The notes below the pieces were generated by a model. It did not search any database. It worked only from the letters and a program-made list of their open reading frames with translations, and was not told the origin of the DNA. From Sinorhizobium fredii (GTDB lineage: Bacteria > Pseudomonadota > Alphaproteobacteria > Rhizobiales > Rhizobiaceae), in the NCBI RefSeq assembly GCF_002944405.1, contig NZ_CP024309.1, positions 62,001 to 126,000 on the forward strand: a stretch of DNA of 64,000 nt. The letters run 5' to 3'. Position 1 is the first letter of the stretch, and each line of letters begins with the position of its first letter. Shown one piece after another: positions 9,215 through 16,197 of this stretch. Made by a program: the position numbers and the translations under genes.

Positions 9215-10492
9215 CTAGACGGCTGTCGCAAGCCCTTTTCCGACCAGTCTCGGGAGAGCTTTCCAGACCTTGTGAAAGGCTGCAGCGTAAAGTTCCATCA
9301 CCTCGGCATCGTTCGGCGGAGCGATCTCGGATATGTAGAACATCGTGTCCAAGAGTTTCATCGTATTTGGAAAATCGGCAGCCCTCCAACTGTCGTTAAT
9401 GCCGGGGAGATATTCGAACACAGGTTTCCGAAGCCAGACCCAAACAGGCACACCTTCAGCCTTGAGCAAGTTGACGATGAAATCCCTTGCTGCGGGGCCC
9501 GAGCCGAAACCGAGGAAGTCCGGTTCGATGCGAAGAGGAAAGTTGAGCATCGATTGATGCTGATCCGACGGATTGAAGAGCGGAAAAAGTCCAGGAAGTT
9601 CCCCAATCATGCTCCATAGCAGCTGCCCGTTATTCCTTCGCTTCTGTAGTTGCGTGTCCAGATTAGTTATTCGCATGTTTGCTATAGATGAGGAGAAAAC
9701 GTTAGGACGATAATTATACCCTTGTGCGCAAGGCGAGAATATGCGCTCACCGTTTCGAGCTGAGCTCGCCAGTGACACGCGATCAACATGCTCGATCAGA
9801 TTATTGTTTTCCGTAAGGATGAATCCGAGCTCGCCTGCCCCCAAATGCTTGGCCCCGTTTCCAGATAAGGCGAGTACGTCGCTGTCGAGATGCGTTCCGT
9901 TGAAGATCGCTTTGGCGGCCGCGATTGTCTGGCAGACATCGTCGATCAGCGCGACGCCTTGAGTACGCGCAGCCGATCTTGCGTCGGGGACAAGAATGTT
10001 ATTGCCAAAGAGATGAGTGGTGAGGAGTGCGGCGACGTTCGGTGCGAGCTTTTCGGCGGCGGACTTTTGATCGATACCAGCCAAATCCATGTCGACATCC
10101 ACGAAGATCGGCCGCAGACCACAAATTGCTATCGGCCCCACCGCTCCCGGCCAATTCAGGGCTGCGGTAACCACGTGCTCGCCACGGCTTTTGAAATAGT
10201 CGAGTGCAACGTGGATCGCCGCCGTACCACTGCCGACGGCGCGCACCATCCACTTCCCGGTCCACCTGGAGAGATTCTGCTCCAACTCTGTCACAATCGG
10301 ATGATTGACGCGATGATATTTCCCACTCTCCACTACTTCGCGGAGAGCATCTAAGTGCTTCTTCTGTGCGGCTGGCCAGGCAGTGATGCGCCCAGGGGGG
10401 AACACAGGATCGCCGCCAAAGAAAGCCAGCTTCATTTCCGGGTAGGCCATGGCCTGGTTGGCGTCGGTATCAATCTTAGCACGTCTATTCAT
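9215..10492 (-). CDS. DegT/DnrJ/EryC1-family PLP aminotransferase
   Basis: A 425-residue member of the sugar and cyclitol aminotransferase family, the size of scyllo-inosose aminotransferases such as StsC. VGSGTAAIHVAL (residue 87 on) is the phosphate-binding turn, DDVCQ (184-188) holds the PLP-contacting aspartate, and the Schiff-base lysine is K215 in SGNGAKHLGAGE, where most relatives have a GEGG following. The start is the ATG at 10492, with GGAG about eight bases upstream; the frame is open further but lacks homology. Known relatives aminate keto-sugars or scyllo-inosose. A role in aminosugar or inosamine synthesis is likely, the exact substrate unknown. Confidence 0.85.
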   Translation of the reverse strand: MNRRAKIDTDANQAMAYPEMKLAFFGGDPVFPPGRITAWPAAQKKHLDALREVVESGKYHRVNHPIVTELEQNLSRWTGKWMVRAVGSGTAAIHVALDYFKSRGEHVVTAALNWPGAVGPIAICGLRPIFVDVDMDLAGIDQKSAAEKLAPNVAALLTTHLFGNNILVPDARSAARTQGVALIDDVCQTIAAAKAIFNGTHLDSDVLALSGNGAKHLGAGELGFILTENNNLIEHVDRVSLASSARNGERIFSPCAQGYNYRPNVFSSSIANMRITNLDTQLQKRRNNGQLLWSMIGELPGLFPLFNPSDQHQSMLNFPLRIEPDFLGFGSGPAARDFIVNLLKAEGVPVWVWLRKPVFEYLPGINDSWRAADFPNTMKLLDTMFYISEIAPPNDAEVMELYAAAFHKVWKALPRLVGKGLATAV

Positions 10493-10585
10493 CCATTTCT
10501 CCGGTAAATAAGGGAATGTATAAGTCGTTCTGTGGGCGACATAAAGTACGATAAAACACGTTCGGCTCATTTCAACAGAATGTGT

Positions 10586-10609
10586 AAAATATATTCTGGA
10601 ATATATTTT
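10586..10609. repeat. Perfect AT-rich palindrome, possible operator
   Basis: AAAATATATTC (10586-10596), TG, then GAATATATTTT (10599-10609): an 11-bp perfect inverted repeat, extended outward by a TG..CA pair (583-584 and 611-612). It sits about 95 bases upstream of the DegT aminotransferase start. A similar sequence at 6903-6925 upstream of the GntR gene suggests a shared regulator, perhaps that GntR protein. Confidence 0.45.
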
Positions 10610-11091
10610 GCATTTTATGCGGATGTTCCATAACTTGCCGTGGCGTAAGAGAAGAAATATGAAGATCCGGTGATCGGCTCGCAAAAGCCTCAGAGATGTC
10701 CTTCCGCAATGAAACCTGAACTGAACCATGGGCGGCAGATGCTGCAGCAATTTTCCGCTCCGCTCGTCGGTCGAGCGGCACTTTCCTCGATGGGCATCCG
10801 AGCGACCCTTGGTTACGGATCAACCGTCATCACGTCATGGAATTTGAACAAGGCTGTCCAATGGCGGGGAAACGGTCAAAGAGCTTGCTTGGTGTGTCTG
10901 GCGGGTAGAGCAGGCACAAAAACCTTAGACCGCGAAGGCAGTGGGCGACCTCGTTATGCACAGCACCATTATTCAGGCGCCACCGTGCTCTCGGCCAGCA
11001 ATGATCCAGCAAACCGTTGCCTAAGTTGTCTTTTGTTTCGCGAATGACCTGAAATGCGGGCAACAAACTTTTGGCGCAAGAGGACTACGCG

Positions 11092-12396
11092 ATGGATCTT
11101 CTGATAAGGCGACTAAGGCAACAAGACTTAGGCGAACATGCGACGGTTCCTGCTGATCGTGACAGGACCGGTTCCGTAGGGCTAGTTGAGGGAGGCCAAA
11201 ATAGTCATCGATTAACGCCGGCTCAATCCCTGATTTCAGCAGGTACGTTAGGGCCCGCAAATCGGGGGCGTCTACTACAAGCTTTATATGACATGGGACC
11301 GTCTAGCAGAGCGGATCTCGCGCGCTCTACCGGCGTCAGTCGAGGAACCATCGGCGGGATTGTTCAACCTCTGCTCGATCAGCGTATTCTCGCAGAAGGA
11401 GAAGCGATTCCGCCTAACCAAGCCGGGGGAAAGCCGGCCACTAAATTGTGGTTCTCCAAAGAGGCCAAGCCTATATGTGCGGTTCTTCTGATGCATGATC
11501 GTGTGCATACGTGCTTGGTTTCGCTGGAGGGTGAGATCTATGCCAAGAATGTCGCGGACGTGCCGCAAGCCCTAACGAGCGCTTCCGACGTGTTCCAGAT
11601 TGTCAGCGGCTGTGTCGAAAGAACCATCACATCCAGCAGTTATCCAATCTTGGGGATCGGCGCTGCAGTTGCAGGAATGATCGATACGGAAACCGGTTCG
11701 ATGCTACGCACCGGCCCTGTGCCGTATCTCGACGGGTTTCCAATAAGAGCGGAGTTGACCAAAAAATTTGGGGTTCCGGTCGTCGTCGACGAAGATACTA
11801 GGGCCTTAATTGTTGGCGACCGATGGTTTGGGCAAGGGCGTGGCCGGAGAAACTTCGCTGTGGTTTACATCGGTGAAACTCTAAGAGGGGCACTGTTCCT
11901 GAACGGACATGTTCATCGGGGAGCCGCGGGGGCAGGCGGCGAAATCGGTCATACAATTGTGCAGCTCAATGGTCGGGCATGCCACTGTGGGCGACGCGGA
12001 TGTTGGGAAACAGTCGCAACGCTGAAGTGGATAAGGGAAAAAGCGCGATCAAAAGGGCTGCCGCAGCCTCACGCGCTCAATGCTCGCCGTTTGGTGATGC
12101 TAGCGGACCAAGGCGTTAAAGAGGCCGTGGACCTACTGGACGAGTACGCGTTCAATGTTTCGGTCGGGTTGGCTAATCTTCAGCATTTGATAGCACCAAA
12201 CTGCATTATTCTTCATGGAGATGTCGTGCATGGGGGAAGGCGGATGCTCAGTCTGATCGAAAGAAGCTTTCGGGATCAGCTACTCGACCGTCCTGGTGAC
12301 GAGATTATGCTAGCCCTTGGGGACAGCGAAAATGTGGCTGCCCTGCGAGGTGCAGCTGGACTCATTCTCTCAGAACTGCTTAATTTCGTTATCTGA
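11092..12396 (+). CDS. ROK-family transcriptional regulator (NagC/Mlc-like)
   Basis: A 434-residue regulator. Residues 45-105 form an N-terminal winged helix (RGRLLQALYDMGPSSRADLARS, then TGVSRGTIGGIV). The remainder is a ROK sugar-kinase fold with the GIGAAVAGMID and VVDEDTRALIVGDRWFGQG segments and the zinc-binding CHCGRRGCWE near residue 300. I take the ATG at 11092 with AAGAGGA upstream; a TTG at 11071 is possible. ROK repressors respond to sugars or sugar phosphates, which fits the divergent DegT aminotransferase and nearby HAD phosphatase. The preceding 599 bases hold the palindrome at 10586 and no other recognised gene. Confidence 0.87.
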   Translation: MDLLIRRLRQQDLGEHATVPADRDRTGSVGLVEGGQNSHRLTPAQSLISAGTLGPANRGRLLQALYDMGPSSRADLARSTGVSRGTIGGIVQPLLDQRILAEGEAIPPNQAGGKPATKLWFSKEAKPICAVLLMHDRVHTCLVSLEGEIYAKNVADVPQALTSASDVFQIVSGCVERTITSSSYPILGIGAAVAGMIDTETGSMLRTGPVPYLDGFPIRAELTKKFGVPVVVDEDTRALIVGDRWFGQGRGRRNFAVVYIGETLRGALFLNGHVHRGAAGAGGEIGHTIVQLNGRACHCGRRGCWETVATLKWIREKARSKGLPQPHALNARRLVMLADQGVKEAVDLLDEYAFNVSVGLANLQHLIAPNCIILHGDVVHGGRRMLSLIERSFRDQLLDRPGDEIMLALGDSENVAALRGAAGLILSELLNFVI

Positions 12397-12555
12397 CCAA
12401 CGAGCAAAGGCATTGTCACGTCCTCGGGACCGGAGCCCGCCTTATCTTATTGGAACCGTCGGAACGTGCACTGCCCGATCCTCCTCTAGTCTCCCCGCTT
12501 AACCTCACATCCGCCTCTCAAACCGTTGTCCTCCCGAGCCGAAGCCTTTAATGCT

Positions 12556-13158
12556 ATGAAAACACCATGGAAATTCCTTGTTAAGTTGACGTCGCGGCGA
12601 TCCTCGGCGAAAGCGCTAGACAGTTCGGATGGCTATGACACCGATCCCGAGGCTCTCGAGCGCAATGTGGAGCACACGTCCACACTTCCGACCAATTCGA
12701 CGCAAGCTGTCAGCCAACCTGGTCACGCTGAGGACGTATCGGTCGATCAAGTGTCGGTCGCATCGGACGAGGCGAAAGTCGATGATGATATCGAGGAGGC
12801 AGAAAAGCCGCCGTTAGATCTTGAAGAGGCGCAACCGGCAGCGCGTCTCGAAGCAGATCATTCGGGGGGCAAAACGAATTCGACCGCGCCAACAAGCACG
12901 GCGGGCACAAAGTTGCGAAGGAAACCGGCAACGAAGGGTCGAGAAGGTAGGAAGAAAGCCAGGGCCCACATGGCTGCGCGGAACACCGCTTCAAAGAATG
13001 ATAAAAGTGTGAAACCCCCATCCTCAAGAGATTTGTTCTTCCATGATGTGGAAACACTCGACGAGGAAATCAAAATGCTTAGAACCCAGCTGGCTCGGAA
13101 GCTTTATCTGCAGAATGTTCAGCTTAAGAAGATGCTTGAGCGATTCGAAACTTCGTGA
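12556..13158 (+). CDS. SyrB-like rhizobial protein of unknown function
   Basis: A 200-residue charged protein. Residues 20-110 are acidic and low-complexity, residues 118-150 are strongly basic with many Arg and Lys, and the last 40 form a predicted coiled coil (LDEEIKMLRTQLARKLYLQN then QLKKMLERF). The basic block plus C-terminal L-x-x-E-x-x-x-LR-x-x-LA-x-KL pattern resembles SyrB and SyrB-like regulators of Sinorhizobium. The ATG at 12556 is chosen over an upstream TTG. There is no DNA-binding fold that I can name. It stands alone, just before a region of mobile-element debris. Confidence 0.55.
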   Translation: MKTPWKFLVKLTSRRSSAKALDSSDGYDTDPEALERNVEHTSTLPTNSTQAVSQPGHAEDVSVDQVSVASDEAKVDDDIEEAEKPPLDLEEAQPAARLEADHSGGKTNSTAPTSTAGTKLRRKPATKGREGRKKARAHMAARNTASKNDKSVKPPSSRDLFFHDVETLDEEIKMLRTQLARKLYLQNVQLKKMLERFETS

Positions 13159-13388
13159 GCGTGTGTCATGCCCCACATACTTGCGTCATCTTTTGCCCGG
13201 CCGTTCGCCGCCTCATTGAATGATCTCCAGCCTGCTGGACACGATCCACTCCGGTCCAAACGCTACGACGCCGCCGTCACGCCAGGCTTACTCCTTCCCA
13301 ATCGGGCAAGGACGCTCGAATAAGGGCACGATGGGCCTTGTGATGTTTGGTCAACCCATAAAGGCCAGTGAGGACAGTTGCGCTCGAT

Positions 13389-13482
13389 TGTCGTCTTTCT
13401 GACACCGTCGGACATGATAGCACTGGTCCACAGAGTGGTCCCATCGTTTCAAAAGGCTTTATGGGTTGGCACGGCATTTGCT
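13389..13482 (+). promoter_or_regulatory. nif-type promoter: NifA site plus sigma-54 -24/-12, no intact gene downstream
   Basis: TGT-N10-ACA at 13389-13404 matches the NifA upstream activator sequence. 63 bases later TGGCACG-GCAT-TTGCT (13467-13482) matches the sigma-54 consensus exactly, with the 12-base GG-to-GC spacing. Only transposase and regulator fragments follow for over a kilobase, so it is an orphan or relocated copy of a nif/fix promoter. The remaining sequence from 13159 to 13598 shows no gene. Confidence 0.8.
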
Positions 13483-13598
13483 CGACTAAGCACAACTCCC
13501 CACGGAATGATCGTGAGCGCGACGAACAGCCCACCTTTCCTTTTGTAATTGAGGCCGCGAGATAAGCGCCTTCATCGATAGGAGCGGAAGGGGAATGG

Positions 13599-13781
13599 TT
13601 GGAGATCGCGCTGATCCCATCCTTGAAGTCATGGATGAAGCCAGGACATGAGGGAAAGTATCGTCGGATCGAGGTGATGACCGGTCGACGCCAGCGGCGG
13701 AATTGGACTGACGAGGAGAACGCGCGGAACCTTGCGGAAAGGGCGGAACCTGACGTGAACATCTCGGCCGTTATCGGGTGA
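13599..13781 (+). pseudogene. IS66-type transposase OrfA fragment
   Basis: From about 13659 the frame reads RIEVMTGRRQRRNWTDEENA and LAERAEPDVNISAVI, which follows the N-terminus of IS66-family OrfA (a helix-turn-helix protein whose members read roughly RR-x-W-x-x-E-x-K-x-x-I-x-E). A stop follows after 60 codons, whereas the intact protein is about twice as long. No IS ends were recognised. The next base begins a different gene fragment, so this is a recombination scar. Confidence 0.6.
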
Positions 13782-13782
13782 G

Positions 13783-13974
13783 GTATGCCGGCGGGAAATC
13801 AAGAATGGCGACCTGATCGTACTCTTGGACATCTCGGTTCTCGCGGAGGGGAGCTACTTCCTCATCTGCAAGGCTTCGCGACAGGAGGGAGTAGCTGCCT
13901 TCTACGAGTGGTTCCAACAGGTCGTCGATCCTACGCCGGACTACCGCCACATTGTTCGGTGGTGCGGAGAGTAG
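13783..13974 (+). pseudogene. LysR-family regulator, C-terminal fragment
   Basis: The frame VCRREIKNGDLIVLLDISVL through SYFLICKASRQEGVAAFYEW ends in a stop at 13972-13974. It follows the end of the substrate-binding domain of GcvA-like LysR regulators (G-x-L-V-x-L-x-D, then SYYLV and V-x-AF-x-x-W). The DNA-binding and most of the effector domain are missing. It abuts the IS66 fragment directly. Confidence 0.5.
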
Positions 13975-14170
13975 CACTACTTTTCCTCAACCGAACACCG
14001 CAAACCGGTATGATGATCACGTCAAGCCCCCGTAAGCGCATCCATGAGCTGCTACCTGCCGCTGCAGCAGCGGCAGGCGCTGCCGTAGTGAGATCCGTCG
14101 CTTCCGCGGTGCAGGCTGCAACCAGTGCTGCGGCGGTGATGATGGCGCGGATGATGTTGCTGAACATCAT
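13931..14170 (-). CDS. Small putative secreted or lipoprotein ORF, possibly truncated
   Basis: A 79-residue frame with AAGGGGA just before the start and a signal-like N-terminus (MFSNIIRAIITAAALVAACT), in which VAAC fits a lipobox. After the alanine-rich stretch near residue 40 nothing is recognisable, and the 3' end lies antisense to the LysR fragment, so the native 3' part is probably lost. It may be the broken 5' end of an exported protein rather than a working gene. Confidence 0.35.
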   Translation of the reverse strand: MMFSNIIRAIITAAALVAACTAEATDLTTAAPAAAAAAGSSSWMRLRGLDVIIIPVCGVRLRKSSATLRTTEQCGGSPA

Positions 14171-14360
14171 TTTTCCCCTTCGATCCGAGATTAGTGACGG
14201 GCGAGGGATAGCACCGCTTGGCGCCTGGCGGTTTGATCCAGATCAAATGGAAAAACTTGACTGCTTGTCGCAGCCGCGGATTTGGCGTCGCCAGTGAGAT
14301 CAGCGGCCGCAATGCTCTTGCGGTGCTGCTTGGCACTGTGCGATTCCGGTATGGACATCG

Positions 14361-14513
14361 TCCGAGCGGATCGCCGGCCGCCTGCTTGCTGACGTGTTGC
14401 GCCTTCGTGTCTGTACCGAGACGATCTACCGCTTCATCTCGCAGGGGAGATTATGCGCTGAGCTCTATCGGCACCTCACGGAAGGTCGTCGCAAGCGCTG
14501 CCGCCGCGGCTAG
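14361..14513 (+). pseudogene. IS30-family transposase fragment
   Basis: The frame reads SERIAGRLLADVLRLRV, then CTETIYRFISQGRL and ELYRHLTEGRRKR before a stop. This follows the conserved SPEQIAGRL and TIYR-[FY]-I segments of the IS30 catalytic domain. Only about 50 residues remain; no inverted repeats were recognised. Its 3' end overlaps a second transposase remnant on the other strand. Confidence 0.6.
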
Positions 14514-14934
14514 GATTGGCTTCGATTGCCGGTCGTTGTTGCGCAGGAAGACCGCAAAGCGGCTGACTGACAGTATTTACAGTACGCTGACGCAAGCCGC
14601 CGATCGGCTGGAGCTGGTCAGGGTTGCGCAGGCCGGTCGGCGTGTAACCATTCTTTTCGCTGTTGGTCCTGACCTTCGGCGACGGTAACTGATCCTGCCG
14701 CTCCTTGATATAGGCCAGCACATCGGAAAGCCGCTTGTTCTCAGTGATCGCCGCGTGGGTCACGCGCTGATCCTTGTCGAACGTCTTGTAGGGCATGGAG
14801 TGCCCCTTCCTGCGCACATCCAGCCTGCCGTCGGCGATAGCGTAGGTCTCGACATTGCGGCCGACCAGTCCGCGCGTCACCTCGTTCTCCTCGATCATGA
14901 TCCGCTGGCGCTCGTAGGAGAAGAAGCCGCGGTT
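14476..14934 (-). pseudogene. ISNCY-like transposase, C-terminal fragment
   Basis: The minus-strand frame reads GFFSYERQRIMIEENEVTRG, LVGRNVETYAIADGRL, MPYKTFDKDQRVTHAAI, ENKRLSDVLAYIKERQDQLP and NGYTPTGLRNP, the characteristic end of DDE transposases of the ISNCY type. The catalytic N-terminal two-thirds are missing and the tail runs into the IS30 fragment. No target duplication or ends were seen. With the adjacent fragments it forms a composite of at least three elements. Confidence 0.65.
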
Positions 14935-15052
14935 CCCCTCTCTAACTTGGACAGCCGGCGACGCTTGGCAAGATGTCCGAATTCGTAGATTGAGCGTGCG
15001 TTGCGAATCTGGAGCGTCCCGCCAAGGCGGCGCGCTTCCGTGGGGTTTCCGA

Positions 15053-15880
15053 TCAGACGAATGTGAAGTCCGACGGGGTCAGGTGCAGATTGGCAAGGTT
15101 GGACACACTGTACACGCCAGACAGGTGAGCGAACACATCCACGTGATTTGCCGAGGTGACATAGGCAAGATCCGCAGTGTGGTTCTTGTAGTCGTGATAG
15201 ACAATGATGTCGCCGGCGCTCTCGCCGGAAATCGCGCTCGCGGCGGCAGAGCCATCGGCGAAACTCCTGTCGGTGATAACCACGACGTGCTCGCCGTTCG
15301 CACCCGAGGCCTTGCCGCTATAGAAGGTGTCCACCGGGTAACCTGACTGCACGCTGGCGTGGTTGATGAAGTTTGCGCCAAAGCCATCGTTGTGGAGCCC
15401 CGCCGCATCGAAGGCGAAAGTGTCTTGCGCCGGGTCGAAATCCAGGATGGTGGATACGTCCGGTTCCGGCCCCTGTTTTGGGAAGACACCGGGCATCGGG
15501 TTGTGGAGCCCGGGCATTGGGTTGTAGAACTGGAACACGAACGTGTCGGAGCCTTCGCCTCCCTTCAGCCAATCCCTACCGTCACCGAGGAACAGAACAT
15601 CATCGCCGGCTCCACCGGAGAGATAGTCATTGTCCTCACCAACGATTCGGGGCTTGTCGCGGCCGTCGTCGCCGGAGAGTTTGTCGCTGCCCTCTTCGCC
15701 ATAGACCTGGTCATTGCCCGCGCCCCCTAAGACCCGGTCGTTTCCCGCGCCACCGAATGCCCGGTCAGTGCCTGAACGAGAGTCGATCCAATCATTGCCA
15801 GAAAAATCGATGATCACATCGTCACCATTGCTGCCTAAGATGCTGTCGGCAGCCTCGCTTCCCCGAAAAAACTTTTCCAT
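15053..15880 (-). CDS. RTX-type calcium-binding protein
   Basis: A 275-residue protein without signal peptide. Residues 15-115 carry nine-residue RTX repeats of the GGxGxDxLx type (SGNDWIDSR, GGAGNDRVL, GGAGNDQVYGEEGSDKLSG, GGAGDDVLFLGDGRDWL, GGEGSDTFVF), which bind calcium outside the cell. The C-terminal half (DVSTILDFDPAQDTFAFDA onward) resembles the non-cleaved secretion region of type I-exported RTX proteins. It lies downstream of the exporter genes in the same orientation, separated by 317 bases, so it may be a second cargo or have its own promoter. No enzymatic domain is recognised. Confidence 0.82.
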   Translation of the reverse strand: MEKFFRGSEAADSILGSNGDDVIIDFSGNDWIDSRSGTDRAFGGAGNDRVLGGAGNDQVYGEEGSDKLSGDDGRDKPRIVGEDNDYLSGGAGDDVLFLGDGRDWLKGGEGSDTFVFQFYNPMPGLHNPMPGVFPKQGPEPDVSTILDFDPAQDTFAFDAAGLHNDGFGANFINHASVQSGYPVDTFYSGKASGANGEHVVVITDRSFADGSAAASAISGESAGDIIVYHDYKNHTADLAYVTSANHVDVFAHLSGVYSVSNLANLHLTPSDFTFV

Positions 15881-16197
15881 CGCAAACGCTCCTTGTGATG
15901 CAGTGCCCTACCGCTGCGGGACGCCTTGATATCCTTCATCGAATAAGCCGAGTAATTCATTGTTTTGATCGAACGCATCGACGCTACGGATGGATGTGCG
16001 CCTTGGTGAAGGAGGCCCGCGGCAGGCGACGCTGGTCGCTACTAAACCGTCGTTGTCGGTAACGAGTTGCTGCCCTGTCGCCCTGGGTTTCACGATGGCG
16101 AAAGCGCGTCTATTGATCAGTAAAAAGCATCAAGGATGCCAGTTTGATGCCATTGGCAGCGCTGCAAGTCGCCAGCTAGGGCTTTGTCGGGGTCCCA
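15881..16197. other. Gap between the ABC exporter and RTX genes
   Basis: No gene is supported. On the minus strand TGGCATC-CTTG-ATGCT (16141 to 16126) has the correct sigma-54 spacing but three mismatches and no NifA site upstream, so I do not call it a promoter. The RTX gene may be read through from the exporter. Confidence 0.4.

Noticed and set aside
10598..10613. TGGAATA-N4-TTGCA with sigma-54 spacing
   Set aside because: The -24 box is poor and the sequence is explained by the AT-rich palindrome; no gene starts nearby on that strand.
16126..16141. Possible sigma-54 promoter for the RTX gene
   Set aside because: Three mismatches and no NifA site in range.
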